Made by a program: the position numbers and the translations under genes. A stretch of DNA of 64,000 nucleotides from JBDIVL01 sp039794405. Lineage in GTDB: Bacteria > Planctomycetota > Brocadiia > Brocadiales > Brocadiaceae. Location of the stretch: positions 1 through 64,000 of the forward strand of contig JBDIVL010000015.1 in NCBI GenBank assembly GCA_039794405.1, written 5' to 3'. The notes below the pieces were generated by a model. That model did no database searches. It was not told the origin of the DNA and worked only from the letters and a program-made list of their open reading frames with translations. Positions 42,396 through 52,571 of this stretch are shown piece after piece (the first letter of the stretch is position 1; each line of letters begins with the position of its first letter).

Positions 42396-43625
42396 ATGAA
42401 AGCAGTTGTTTTTCACGCAATTGGTGATATTCGTCTTGATGACGTACGGGAACCAAAAATTCAACAATCAACGGATGCTATCGTACGGCTTACAACGAGC
42501 GCTATTTGTGGAACTGATTTGCATATGATTCGGGGTACTATGTCCGGAATGAGCCCGGGTACAATCATGGGGCATGAAGGGGTTGGGGTTGTTGAAGAGA
42601 TAGGATCCGATGTACGAAACCTCAGCGTTGGTGACAGAGTTGTAATTCCGTCTACCATTGCCTGTGGATATTGTTCTTACTGCAGGGCTGGGTATTATGC
42701 TCAGTGTGATAATGCAAACCCTAACGGACCTCAGGCTGGAACCGCATTTTTTGGAGGGCCAAAAGAAAGTGGTGCTTTTCATGGTCTTCAGGCTGAAAAG
42801 GCGCGGATTCCATTTGCCAATGTTGGGCTGGTCAAACTTCCTGATGAAGTAAATGACGAACAGGCTATCCTCATATCTGATATATTCCCTACAGCTTATT
42901 TTGGCGCTGAACTTGCTGAAATTAAAACCGGTGATACGGTTGCGGTATTTGGATGTGGCCCCGTGGGCCTCTTCACTGTTATAAGTGCAAGGCTTTTAGG
43001 TGCTGGCAGGATTTTGGCAGTTGATACCATCCCATCCCGCCTGGAAATGGCACGAAGGGAAGGGGCTGAAGTTATTGATTATAATGCAGAAGATCCCGTT
43101 GAGGCTATAAAGAATCTTACAGGTGGTATTGGTGTTGACCGTGCTATTGATGCAGTTGGTGTTGATGCAAATCGCCCCCATGAAGGACCGGCAGCCAGGC
43201 AAACAAAAACTTTGAAATCACAATTTGAGCAGGAGATTGATCAAATCGCACCCGAAACGAATCCCGAAGGTGATAACTGGCATGCAGGCGATGCTCCCTC
43301 TCTCGTATTATTATGGGCTGTGCAGGCATTGGCAAAGGCAGGAACGCTTTCTGTTATTGGTGTTTATCCTCAGACAGCACAATCATTTCCTATTGGTACT
43401 GCAATGAATAAGAACCTTACCATTAAGATGGGAAATTGTAATCATCGGAAGTACCTGCCCATGCTTGTTGACCTGGTTCGCAGCGGGGCAATTGATCCGG
43501 CAGAAATTCTTCCCACTCAGCATGAACCTCTCACTTCCGCCATTGAGGCTTACAAGGCATTTGATAAACGGGAACCGGGTTGGGTTAAAGTGGTTCTTGA
43601 ACCCGCTGCTGTATCAACTCGGTAG
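42396..43625 (+). CDS. Zinc-dependent alcohol dehydrogenase (medium-chain)
   Basis: A 409-residue medium-chain dehydrogenase. Catalytic zinc ligands are Cys38 (ICGTDLH) and His60/Glu61 (MGHEGVG); the structural zinc site is Cys90, 93, 96 and 104 (CGYCSYC, then C). The nucleotide loop is VAVFGCGPVGLF. Length and the inserted region after residue 250 (PHEGPAARQTKTLKSQFEQE) fit the glutathione-independent formaldehyde dehydrogenase-like group. AAAGGAG precedes the ATG. The substrate is not known; it closes the 34-44 kb plus-strand cluster, though a repeat separates it from the cupin gene. Confidence 0.9.
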   Translation: MKAVVFHAIGDIRLDDVREPKIQQSTDAIVRLTTSAICGTDLHMIRGTMSGMSPGTIMGHEGVGVVEEIGSDVRNLSVGDRVVIPSTIACGYCSYCRAGYYAQCDNANPNGPQAGTAFFGGPKESGAFHGLQAEKARIPFANVGLVKLPDEVNDEQAILISDIFPTAYFGAELAEIKTGDTVAVFGCGPVGLFTVISARLLGAGRILAVDTIPSRLEMARREGAEVIDYNAEDPVEAIKNLTGGIGVDRAIDAVGVDANRPHEGPAARQTKTLKSQFEQEIDQIAPETNPEGDNWHAGDAPSLVLLWAVQALAKAGTLSVIGVYPQTAQSFPIGTAMNKNLTIKMGNCNHRKYLPMLVDLVRSGAIDPAEILPTQHEPLTSAIEAYKAFDKREPGWVKVVLEPAAVSTR

Positions 43626-43690
43626 TACAGGATTTTTATTATAGATTTTCCGGTGGTATGAACGGCCTTGGTGTATAGAAAATTCAAAGA

Positions 43691-43804
43691 GTAGGATGGG
43701 TTAAGCGAAAGCGGACCCGTCACGAACTTTTAGCGATAGCTATGAGCTGTCAGCTACCGGCTATGAGAAATCTGATGGGTGCGTTAACGCTTAACCTATC
43801 CTGC
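43691..43804. repeat. 114-bp GTAGGATGGG element (family C copy 1) with nested AGCTGA dyad
   Basis: Left end GTAGGATGGGTTAAGCG, then GACCCGTC; right end GATGGGTGCGTTAACGC, then TTAACCTATCCTGC, inverted to the left. The centre holds TAGCGATAGCTATGAGCTG and CAGCTACCGGCTATGAG, an AGCTGA-type dyad. Relatives are at 60895 and 62603, and a single arm at 49507. Confidence 0.7.
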
Positions 43805-43877
43805 TGCCTCCCCATTTATCCCCCTCATTAATCTTATTATTACCCACATCTTTTCCTTCTCTGTAATCCAGTTCCGA

Positions 43878-43973
43878 GGGTGGCACCGACAAACTCTGTT
43901 TGTCAGTGTTTTCTATTCCATATCATGTGCGCATTCAAATAAGCACGGGCAAACCGGTTTATCCGTGCCATCC
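43878..43973. repeat. 96-bp twin-hairpin element (family B copy 1, REPIN-like)
   Basis: It starts GGGTGGCACCGACAAAC, TCT, GTTTGTCAGTG and ends CACGGGCAAACCGGTTTATC, then CGTGCCATCC: two hairpins in inverted order bounded by GGGTGGCAC/GTGCCATCC. Copies are at 52572 (reversed) and 60681. Confidence 0.78.
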
Positions 43974-44623
43974 GGTCTGGAACTCATCCCCAAATCCTAT
44001 TTTGACTCCTTGTTCTCAAACTCTCAGACTGGGCTAAATGAGCAATTTTACTCTATTTCGAGGTAATTCTTCCTTACTTTTCGAATAAGAGAGTTCATTT
44101 GTTTTGAGATCACTATAACAAATGGCCTGAAACTTAAACCCATATAAACGCTGTTACGAACATTTTTGTAACAACGCTACTCCATCGTGGTACAATTTTG
44201 TCCTCGTGTGTTCATTTTTGTTATCATATCAATGCAAAGTAGTCTCTTAGCGTTTTTGTTTGTTCTTAACATTTCCATGCCAAAATTTATCATTTCTTTT
44301 GATATTGTTATCCTTCTCTATTTTAACTATCCGCTATTTAATTGAAAAATAACGCAGTGCGGCAGTTTATTTATTACCATCTCTACAGCAAAAATAAATT
44401 ATATTTTTCAATCGTTTATAATCTAAAATGCATAGAGAGATAAGAGATAAAATAAAATACAATTATTTTGTGCTTTGGCATAAGAATTTCTCTAATTATT
44501 CTTATTAATTAGAAATGGTCCGTAAATTTTAGGGATAAGTGCCCATAATGGACTGCTCATGCTTGCGCGTGGATATGATTGATCATTCTGAGTAACGATG
44601 GATAAGGCAGAGGGTATGGTTCG

Positions 44624-46759
44624 ATGATTACATTAGATTACGTAATGCCGATCTATGGAATATTTTGTACTGCCACAAGTGTTGGAATGTTCTTTGCTAT
44701 ATTAACAACGAATTCTATAAAAAGTTTAAAGGGTGTAATACAGAAGCTTACAGGGAAAATTGCCGGATATGAAAGGATAGAGAAGAGATTGAAGGCATAT
44801 GAGACAATGCTTTCAAAGATAACGGATCTTACGTATATCTTCGATATCGAGGGAAATATTGTATTTGTGAATAGTGTATTTGAAAAATATACAGGACACA
44901 GACCTGAAGAATTTATCGGGAAATCATTTGTACCTCTTTATAACGAAAAAGATTTGGAGAAGATAATGGATTTTCATACAAGGGTATTGAAAGGAGAAAG
45001 TTTACAATTTGAGCTTTCTTATAAAGACACCGGGGTGTCATGTGAATGTAAAGAATTCCCCCTAAAAGAAAATAGTGGAAATGTTATTGGAATTATAGGT
45101 GTTGCAAGAGACATTACTGACCACAGGCGTACTGAAGAGGCATTAAGGAAAAGTGAGGCCAGTCTTGCGAATGCACAAAGAATTGCACACATAGGAAACT
45201 GGGAATGGGATATTATAGAAAACAAAGTGCATTGGTCTGATGAGACCTATCGTATTTTTGGTATTCCTCCACAGGCATTTACTGCTACGTTTGAAGGGTT
45301 TCTGGATTTAGTCCATCCTGATGATAGAGAATTTGTAAAAAAGTCAATTTACGGAGCCCTGTATCAGGGAGAACCATATAGCATTAACCATCGCATTATC
45401 CTGCAAGATGGTTCGATACGCATTGCCCATTGTGAAGGGGAGGTTATTTTTGATAATACGGGCAAGGCCATCCAATTAAACGGTACAATCCAGGATGTTA
45501 CCAAACTTAAAGAGGTAGAGGAGGAACTGAGGATACTCAATGAATCTTTAGAGCAGCGTGTAGCGAAGAGAACAGAGGCACTCGTAAAGGCTAATGAAGA
45601 ACTCCTTGTGAAAACCGCAGAGTGTAAACAGGCAGAAGAGAGGCTGCAGGTAAGTGAAAATAAGTACAAAATACTCCTTGAAAACCTTCCGCAGAGGATA
45701 TTTTATAAGGATAAAAATTTCATATATATATCTTGCAATGAAAACTTTGCCCGGGATTTTCATATTACGCCAGACGAAATCAGAGGAAAGACAGATTACG
45801 ATCTTTATCCCAAGGTTCTTGCCGATAAATACCGGACAGATGACAAGAAGGTTGTAGAATCGGGACAGGTCGTGGATGAAGAAGAGAAATATGTACAGAA
45901 CGGGCGAGAGATGGTTGTACATACGATAAAGACACCGGTAAAAGATGAAAAGGGTGAAATTATCGGTATATTGGGATTCTTCTGGGATATTACTGACAAG
46001 GTCGTTTTACAAAAGGAAGCTATACGCTCGAGGAACTTGGCATCACTGGGGGAGCTTGCAGCAGGAGTGGCTCACGAAATCAATAATCCCATAATGGGCG
46101 TTATCAATTATGCACAACTCTTATTTAATAAGAGCAAAGAGGGAAGCAAAGAAAGAGATATTGCCAACCGGATTATCAAGGAAGGTAATCGTGTAGCAAA
46201 CATAGCCCATAGCCTTCTTTCTTTTGCCAGGCCATGTGATAGTAAAGAGAGAAAGAAAATTGTTAGTATCCAGGAAATATTATCCGATACCCTTGTTCTG
46301 ACGGAGGCACAATTGCGAAAAGAGAGTGTTAAGATAAAACTGTACCTCCCTGAAAAATTGCCGAAAATAACTGCGCATCCTCAACAGATTCAACAAGTCT
46401 TTTTAAATGCCATAAGCAATGCACGGTATGCCTTAAACCAGAAATATCTAAGACCTCATGACGATAAAATCCTTGAGATTATGGCTGAAGAAATAATGAT
46501 AGATAATTATCCCTGTATAAAGATTATCTTTTATGACCATGGCATCGGTATACCTGTCAATATTCTGGATAAAGTAATGGACCCGTTTTTTACGACAAAG
46601 CCGAGGGGTATCGGAACCGGATTAGGTTTAAGTGTGAGCCATAGTATTATCAAAGATCACGGCGGCAGGCTTATGATTGACAGTGTTGAGGGTGAGTTTA
46701 CAAAAATTATTGTAGTCCTGCCAGCGTGTAAAGATGCTCCGGTGGGATGCCTCCTTTAG
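44624..46759 (+). CDS. PAS-domain sensor histidine kinase
   Basis: A 711-residue sensor kinase. An N-terminal membrane helix (about 6-29) is followed by a coiled stretch, three PAS domains (about 55-170, 175-300 and 345-470, each ending in a GIIGVARDITD-like, NGTIQDVTKL or GILGFFWDITD strand) and a kinase core. The H-box is ELAAGVAHEINNPIMGVINY with His484; the ATPase domain shows DHGIGIPV and GTGLGLSVSHSI. No haem or iron-sulfur motif is evident in the PAS domains. No response regulator gene is adjacent, so the partner is elsewhere. The start ATG 44624 has a weak ribosome site. Confidence 0.92.
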   Translation: MITLDYVMPIYGIFCTATSVGMFFAILTTNSIKSLKGVIQKLTGKIAGYERIEKRLKAYETMLSKITDLTYIFDIEGNIVFVNSVFEKYTGHRPEEFIGKSFVPLYNEKDLEKIMDFHTRVLKGESLQFELSYKDTGVSCECKEFPLKENSGNVIGIIGVARDITDHRRTEEALRKSEASLANAQRIAHIGNWEWDIIENKVHWSDETYRIFGIPPQAFTATFEGFLDLVHPDDREFVKKSIYGALYQGEPYSINHRIILQDGSIRIAHCEGEVIFDNTGKAIQLNGTIQDVTKLKEVEEELRILNESLEQRVAKRTEALVKANEELLVKTAECKQAEERLQVSENKYKILLENLPQRIFYKDKNFIYISCNENFARDFHITPDEIRGKTDYDLYPKVLADKYRTDDKKVVESGQVVDEEEKYVQNGREMVVHTIKTPVKDEKGEIIGILGFFWDITDKVVLQKEAIRSRNLASLGELAAGVAHEINNPIMGVINYAQLLFNKSKEGSKERDIANRIIKEGNRVANIAHSLLSFARPCDSKERKKIVSIQEILSDTLVLTEAQLRKESVKIKLYLPEKLPKITAHPQQIQQVFLNAISNARYALNQKYLRPHDDKILEIMAEEIMIDNYPCIKIIFYDHGIGIPVNILDKVMDPFFTTKPRGIGTGLGLSVSHSIIKDHGGRLMIDSVEGEFTKIIVVLPACKDAPVGCLL

Positions 46760-46862
46760 TGGGACACCTCTCGGGAAAACATTTACAGGCTCAATGAGTA
46801 CCTTTTATTACCATACCATAAAGGAGACGTCCTACCGGGGACGCCTCTACTTTAGATGACAT

Positions 46863-48050
46863 CTAATCGAAATCGGCATATATTTCTCCCAGATTTATAC
46901 CTGCAACATGAGTTTTTCCATAGTCTTTTTTTAATGATAATTTTGCATATTGGAGTTCTGAACTAGCGCTTCCGTTCCGGATTGCCACAGAGGCTTCTAT
47001 AAACCCGGCAAGAATATCCGACGCCTTAACGAGTTCTCCGTCTCTTGGATTAAAGGAATCATCGTTATAGGAACCATTGATTTCCTTGCTATTGCATTTA
47101 TTCATTTTTCCGTCGATATTTACTATGCTGTCGAATTCGTCCTCAGTAAACATTCTCATTTCCGGATGCCATTCCTCCGGAATCAGGCCGTATACTTCTT
47201 TTTCCATCAGTTCCTTCTCATATTCTTTTATCAGGTCATCAAGTCCCTCTACGGATCTTTTTACCGGTGAAATAATATCCCTGGTAAGAACCTCCGGCAG
47301 GTCATGAAATAAGCCGGTGAAGTAGTTGTTGATACACCTTCTTTTGCAAGCCTTTATTTCCAGAGAAAACAGATAGGAGAGGATGGCAACATAGAGGGAA
47401 TGCCCTAAAACGGAGGTTTGGGGTATTCTATGGAGATGAGCCCATCTTGACTGGAATCTGAGTTGACCGCACAAGTTGATAAAATTTTTGTATCGTATGT
47501 GCTTTGTCAGTTGATCCATACCTTTCAAATTATAATATTTTTCTTGTTTTTCCTGCAGATTTTTCTTTATATCTTCTATTTCGTAACCGTCTGGATTTGC
47601 ATGTTCTATAATATTGAATTCCCATTTCGTGGCATAGAAGTGGGCAGCACTGAGGATTCTTTTGTTTGTAGTATCATCGCTATGTAAAAAATAATCTTTA
47701 AACCTTTTGCAGAAATCTTTACCAAGAGGTAGGAGAATTGGTTCTAATTCTTTATAAACCCATTCATTTAATTGGTTATATTTAACCTTGTTTTCTTTTA
47801 TTCTATAGAAAACCGGTGGTTTTAAATCGGTAATAACAATACGTTGCAAAAGCTCAAAAATTCCCCCTTCAATAATGTCTATCCAATCGGAGTCTTGTAT
47901 ATTTCCTTCGAATTTACCCAGGAAATAGGCAATGATCATTTTGTGGGCCTGTTTATCCAATTCTGTCAATTCTATAGGCCGTATTTTATCATTCCATCTC
48001 TGCATATAAGCAGCATCGAAAATCTTCAGAAGTAATGCTTTTCTTATCAT
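46863..48050 (-). CDS. HD domain metal-dependent hydrolase
   Basis: A 395-residue soluble protein with an HD phosphohydrolase core: His in TSVLGHSLYVA, His-Asp in GLFHDLPEVLTRDI and a late Asp in LVKASDILAGFIEASV. The layout and the FHDLPE spelling are like YfbR/HDDC-type 5'-nucleotidases and other HD-domain hydrolases; the N-terminal 200 residues are extra and helical. A nucleotide phosphate is the likeliest substrate class, but the true one is unknown. It converges with the histidine kinase and stands alone. Confidence 0.8.
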   Translation of the reverse strand: MIRKALLLKIFDAAYMQRWNDKIRPIELTELDKQAHKMIIAYFLGKFEGNIQDSDWIDIIEGGIFELLQRIVITDLKPPVFYRIKENKVKYNQLNEWVYKELEPILLPLGKDFCKRFKDYFLHSDDTTNKRILSAAHFYATKWEFNIIEHANPDGYEIEDIKKNLQEKQEKYYNLKGMDQLTKHIRYKNFINLCGQLRFQSRWAHLHRIPQTSVLGHSLYVAILSYLFSLEIKACKRRCINNYFTGLFHDLPEVLTRDIISPVKRSVEGLDDLIKEYEKELMEKEVYGLIPEEWHPEMRMFTEDEFDSIVNIDGKMNKCNSKEINGSYNDDSFNPRDGELVKASDILAGFIEASVAIRNGSASSELQYAKLSLKKDYGKTHVAGINLGEIYADFD

Positions 48051-48255
48051 GAATTAAAATCCTTTTTAGTGCAGCATGTTGTCGTGATCTCAGAACAAGA
48101 TGTACCTAAAGCATCCGTTGTATTATCGTAGGAGTGAAACATTTGCCGGATTACCGTAAGATGTTTTCCTCAAACCCGAAGTATCGTTCCGGATGGCAAA
48201 AGAACGAGGAATCTCTCCCGTGTACAAACCCAACGGATTCCTCACCTGAATTTCT

Positions 48256-49251
48256 TTAAACAGGTTGTGCATACCGATTAAGAAGATATGTCCCAAGAGA
48301 AAAATATGAGGTCAGTGAAATGACATCGGAAATTGCCAATACGAATGGACATGAAGCATGGGTTGGGTTGATACCCATCTTTCTAAAGAGGATCGGTAAA
48401 ATACATCCAAGAAAAGAAGCTGTAACGATGGTGAATAAGATAGTAAGGGATAAGGTTATTGAAAAGGCCTGTTCACGTAACCAGAAAAAGGACACGAGGT
48501 ACATGAGTCCGCCGCATAGAGTGCCTATTTTCATCCCGACGAGCATTTCGTAAAGCATAAGCCCTTTCATTTTGATAGTTTTTTCAAATGAGGAAAGGGT
48601 AACTGCAACGGCCTGGGTGCCCATGCTTTCCGCAAGACCTAAAATTATTGTCATAAAGAAGGCCATAAAAATAAACTTATCTACGGTGACGCTGAACAGG
48701 TCTGTAATAAATGCACAAGCGATTCCGCTCATAATATTAAAAAGTAAATAGGGAAATCGCAAAAAGGTGCTTTTAAAAACAGAAGGTTTTCGAAATTCCT
48801 CAAGTTTTATACCAATTATTTTGAGCAGGTTATCCCGTGCCGACTCTACCTCCTCTTCAATAGCTACGGTGTTTTCTATAAGATCGTTGGCCCGTGTAAC
48901 GCCAATAAGTTTTCCTTGTTCATCAACAACGGGAAAGGCAAGGAATTTATACATTAAAAAATACTCGAGAGCAGTGTCTAAAGAACTTTGCCTGGATAGT
49001 TTGATTGGGTTACGCATCATAATATCAGAAACCTTTGCTCCTTTGGGAGAAGTAAGGAGTTTTCTCAAAGGTATGATGCCGGTCAATTTCCCCTCACTGT
49101 TTCTAACATAGCAGTAAAAAATATTACCGGAAAGTTTGCTATTACGCATCAATTCAAAAGCCGTTTGAGCCGTACTATCTTCCGGAACAACAAGCATTTC
49201 AGTACTGTATTTAAATTCGGAATTTTTTACTGTTTTATTGCGAAACAACAT
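48256..49251 (-). CDS. MgtE-like magnesium/cation transporter lacking the N domain
   Basis: A 331-residue membrane protein. Residues about 15-130 are a pair of CBS domains (LVVPEDSTAQTAFELMRNSK, then IMMRNPIKLSRQSSLDTALE). The membrane part starts near 165 (FLRFPYLLFNIMSGIACAFI) and ends with ILFRKMGINPTHASCPFVLA and ISDVISLTSYF, matching the MgtE pore including the Asp of ISDV. The N-terminal superhelical domain of MgtE (about 130 residues), which senses Mg2+ with the CBS pair, is missing. It may carry Mg2+ with altered gating. Confidence 0.85.
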   Translation of the reverse strand: MLFRNKTVKNSEFKYSTEMLVVPEDSTAQTAFELMRNSKLSGNIFYCYVRNSEGKLTGIIPLRKLLTSPKGAKVSDIMMRNPIKLSRQSSLDTALEYFLMYKFLAFPVVDEQGKLIGVTRANDLIENTVAIEEEVESARDNLLKIIGIKLEEFRKPSVFKSTFLRFPYLLFNIMSGIACAFITDLFSVTVDKFIFMAFFMTIILGLAESMGTQAVAVTLSSFEKTIKMKGLMLYEMLVGMKIGTLCGGLMYLVSFFWLREQAFSITLSLTILFTIVTASFLGCILPILFRKMGINPTHASCPFVLAISDVISLTSYFSLGTYLLNRYAQPV

Positions 49252-50168
49252 AATTGGCTTATAAATTATTGCAGTTGAAAACCCGAGAGTTTTAAACCTG
49301 GTGAAAAATACCTGGAATTATGATTTTGAATATGAGGGTGACGTCAAATTTTAGAAAAGTAAATTGATAATGTCAAAGATTATTTAAAATTTTCTCTCAG
49401 GATGTCATAGGTGACTCAACGTTACCTGCAATCAGTCAGTTTTTACCCGGTCGTTGGTTGCTGATTACTGACTGGCTTAGGCCTTATTTGTTTGTGAAGC
49501 AGTTCTGTAGGGTGGGCACGCCCATCAATAAAAAATTCCATATTTTCATATGGATTAACGATATTCTGGCTTCCGGTTGAAAATAATTGGTAACGTGAAA
49601 ATCAATCACATTTTTTTGGTGGGCAATACCCCATATGCATCAAGCTAAACTGATTTACCGGAAAAGATTTTCTTTCGCCCTTTCAGGTATCGGTGTTTTT
49701 TTCTCTATCGTCAGGGGGGCACCTACTGCTATACCCTTATGGCCTCCGGGCCTATATTGGAAAAGAAAGGCACGGAAATTTATATCCAGGTACTTATCTG
49801 ATTATAATTAGGAATTTGTCTTGAGAAGATTTCGTGAATGGCTTATATTCTATATGAATTTGACAGCGCTTTTAAATTTCCCTTCTCAGAGTATTCGGGG
49901 ATGGGCCTAAAGCTGTGTTAACCTTTGATAAGATAGTAGTCAGTGGATAGTGAATAGTAGATAGTGGATGAAATATCTCTTATCAACTATCTACTCAGGG
50001 TTGGTTCAATCGTGGACGATTGAACCAACTATTTCCGTACTCTTTGCTTCTGTGAGAAAACTCGCCGAAACATCCATCACATTTTTATGGTTTCAAAGTG
50101 CTGCAGGAGCGGTTGACGGCTGTGGTTAAAATTTCTTGAGTAATTTAATGGTGGGGTCGTATTATGCT
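49252..50168. other. Gene-free region with repeats
   Basis: About 0.9 kb. A single GTAGGGTGGGCACGCCCATC arm is at 49507-49528, a CAGTCAGT...ACTGACTGG dyad at 49434-49472, a GTGGATAGTGAATAGTAG unit at 49944 onward and a family A hairpin at 49999-50029. I see no gene. Confidence 0.5.
49999..50029. repeat. Solo hairpin of family A
   Basis: GGTTGGTTCAATCGT, GG, ACGATTGAACCAAC is one perfect terminal hairpin of the 120-bp element without the rest. The hairpin alone may therefore be a unit that can spread or be left behind by deletion. Confidence 0.68.
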
Positions 50169-51686
50169 ATGAAATATAAATATTGTGTAATTCGAATTAT
50201 CTTACTATTCCTGGTGCTTCTCTCTGCAATGGATATATCTATAACCGAAGTATCTGCATATCAAAATACCCATGAGAAGATAAAGAGTGCCGGGGTACTA
50301 ACCTGGGGATTTGATGCAGAGGGCGGAGCTCCATATGTATTTAACGATCCAAAACATCCATCGAAGCTTATTGGTTTTGAAGTAGACATTATGGATGCCA
50401 TTGCCCGGGAGTTAAATGTAAAGGTGCAATACTTTCAAAATGCATGGGACAGCATATTGCTTTCCCTTCAACGCGGAGATTTCGATATAGCAATGAATGG
50501 TATTGAGATTACACCTGACAGGGAACAGAACGTATTGTTTACCCGTCCGTATTTTGCATATGCTGAGCAGATCGTAGTTCGTGCCTCAGAAATTCGCATC
50601 AATCGTCTGGAAGATCTTAAGGGCAAGAAGGTTGGTGTACTCTATAACACTGTAGCCAAGCGTATGCTGGATGAAATGGGAGGTATAACTGTCAATACAT
50701 ATAGTGGACAGGTGGAGCCTTTCAAGGACTTATTATCAAACCGTATTGATGCCGTCTTTGTAGATTTACCCATAGCCTCTTACTATGCCAAGCCAAATCC
50801 CCAGTTGCGGCTGGTTGGTGAACCTGTAGGTGAAGGATACTACGGTATTGCACTCAGAAAGGAAGATACGGTACTGGCTGAGGAGTTAAACAGGATTATT
50901 GAAGAGCTATTAAGATCCGGAGAACTAAAAAGGATTTACGACCGGTGGGGATTATGGAACCCTTTACAGGAAAAACTTTTCCTCCATGAAGAACTTCTCC
51001 ATAAATACACAGAAATTCCTCCATCTGTTTCTAAAAGGGCGCCTCCTGCGGTGATTACCTTTTTACCCACGTTATTGAAAGGTGCCCTGGTTACGATAGG
51101 TATTTCCATTTTATCCATGATGCTGGCAGTTGTTTTGGGCTTGGTTCTTGCTATCATGAGACTCTATGGCAATACATGGCTGCAGAAGATTTCAACGGCT
51201 TATATTGAAGTGTATCGGGGGACACCCTTACTTATTCAATTATATATCTTATATTATGGTTTACCGAATATTGGCATTACCCTAAGTGCCTTTACGGCCG
51301 CCATTCTTGGGTTAGGTATGAACTATGCCGCTTATGAGGCAGAAATTTACCGAACCGGTATACAATCTATACCGAAAGGACAAACCGAGGCGGCTTTTTC
51401 CCTCGGTATGCCAATACCTTTAGCCCTGAGGCGAATTATTTTACCCCAGGCATTACGCATTACCATACCGCCCATGACTAACGATTTTATTGCCCTCTTT
51501 AAAGATTCGTCTTTGGTTTCTGTTATTGCGGTGGTAGAACTCACCAAGAGTTACAGTATGCTGGCTGCCGCTTCTATGAATTTTTTCAAACTGGGAATCA
51601 TTACAGCACTTCTGTATTTTGGTATGAGTTATCCACTCTCTTTGTATGCGAGAAAATTGGAGAAAAAATTGAGACCGTATGATTAA
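50169..51686 (+). CDS. Amino-acid ABC transporter, fused binding protein and permease
   Basis: A 505-residue fusion. After a signal peptide (MKYKYCVIRIILLFLVLLSA) comes a type 3 solute-binding domain (GFEVDIMDAIARELNVKVQY, LQRGDFDIAMNGIEITPDR, residues about 35-265), then a His/Glu/Gln/Arg-type permease (ITIGISILSMMLAVVLGLVL, AYIEVYRGTPLLIQLYILYY and the EAA loop EAAFSLGMPIPLALRRIILP). Such fusions are typical of polar amino-acid importers. ATG 50169 gives the cleanest signal peptide; the frame is open to a TTG at 50136. Its stop overlaps the ATPase start by eight bases. Confidence 0.9.
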   Translation: MKYKYCVIRIILLFLVLLSAMDISITEVSAYQNTHEKIKSAGVLTWGFDAEGGAPYVFNDPKHPSKLIGFEVDIMDAIARELNVKVQYFQNAWDSILLSLQRGDFDIAMNGIEITPDREQNVLFTRPYFAYAEQIVVRASEIRINRLEDLKGKKVGVLYNTVAKRMLDEMGGITVNTYSGQVEPFKDLLSNRIDAVFVDLPIASYYAKPNPQLRLVGEPVGEGYYGIALRKEDTVLAEELNRIIEELLRSGELKRIYDRWGLWNPLQEKLFLHEELLHKYTEIPPSVSKRAPPAVITFLPTLLKGALVTIGISILSMMLAVVLGLVLAIMRLYGNTWLQKISTAYIEVYRGTPLLIQLYILYYGLPNIGITLSAFTAAILGLGMNYAAYEAEIYRTGIQSIPKGQTEAAFSLGMPIPLALRRIILPQALRITIPPMTNDFIALFKDSSLVSVIAVVELTKSYSMLAAASMNFFKLGIITALLYFGMSYPLSLYARKLEKKLRPYD

Positions 51687-52434
51687 GATTCATAATCTAA
51701 CGAAACAATATAACTATCAACCTCTATTCAGAGGATTGCATCTGGATGTACCGGGAGGGAGCGTTGTCGCCCTTATTGGACCATCTGGCAGCGGCAAAAG
51801 TACACTTTTACGCTGTATTAACGGGTTGGAGATATTCCAGGAGGGGTATATATCTGTTGATGACCAAATGCTCTACGGCATCCGGGAAAAAAACTACAAT
51901 AAGACAGAATCAGAACGTACCGTGAAAAATATACGCAGAAAAGTGGGAATGGTTTTTCAGCAGTTTAATCTCTTTCCCCACATGACAGTACTCCGCAATA
52001 TTACTGAATCTCCCGTTCATGTATTGGGAATAGATCAGGCTGAAGCCGAGTCAGACGCCCTTTCTTTGCTTCGAAAGGTGCATTTGGAGGAAAAGGTACA
52101 TAGTTATCCCGGTCAATTATCAGGCGGGGAGCAGCAGCGGGTAGCAATTGCCCGTGCCCTTGCTATGAGACCAAGGGCAATGCTCTTCGATGAGCCGACA
52201 TCCTCTCTTGACCCGGAAATGATTGAGGAAGTGCTCCAGGTAGTAAGAAACCTTGTTTCTGAAGGAATGACGACGATAATTGCAACGCATGAAATTGGCT
52301 TCGCAAGGGATATTTCTACGCAGGTTATTTTTCTGGATAAAGGAGAAATTGTAGAGAGTGGTAGTCCGAAAGAGATATTCTCTCATCCGAAAAATGATCG
52401 CACAAGGGCATTTCTTATCCGTTTTATGAAATAA
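51679..52434 (+). CDS. Amino-acid ABC transporter ATP-binding protein (GlnQ-like)
   Basis: A 251-residue ABC ATPase. Walker A is GPSGSGKST (34-42), signature LSGGEQQRVAIARALAM, Walker B AMLFDEPTSSLD, and the switch His is in IATHEIGFARD. The sequence is of the polar amino-acid (GlnQ/HisP/ArtP) class and overlaps the fused binding protein-permease gene, so the two form a complete importer. A region IREKNYNKTESERTVKNIRR inserted after the Walker A helix is somewhat longer than usual. Confidence 0.94.
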   Translation: MIKIHNLTKQYNYQPLFRGLHLDVPGGSVVALIGPSGSGKSTLLRCINGLEIFQEGYISVDDQMLYGIREKNYNKTESERTVKNIRRKVGMVFQQFNLFPHMTVLRNITESPVHVLGIDQAEAESDALSLLRKVHLEEKVHSYPGQLSGGEQQRVAIARALAMRPRAMLFDEPTSSLDPEMIEEVLQVVRNLVSEGMTTIIATHEIGFARDISTQVIFLDKGEIVESGSPKEIFSHPKNDRTRAFLIRFMK

Positions 52435-52571
52435 CTCTTTATGATATTCAACAGATGAAACCGAACAGAATAGACTGAAATTCAAGTAATTCTCTGAAGC
52501 CTCCTTAAGAAACCCATCCTTACCCACAAGCTAGAGGGAGGAATTTGAGATTTTGCGACAACATCTGGACC

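Larger units (their letters stand above)
43626..44623. other. Gene-free region with two repeat elements
   Basis: About 1 kb. It holds the GTAGGATGGG element at 43691-43804 and the twin-hairpin element at 43878-43973. The remaining AT-rich 600 bases before the histidine kinase show no gene, no tRNA and no clear promoter. Confidence 0.6.
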
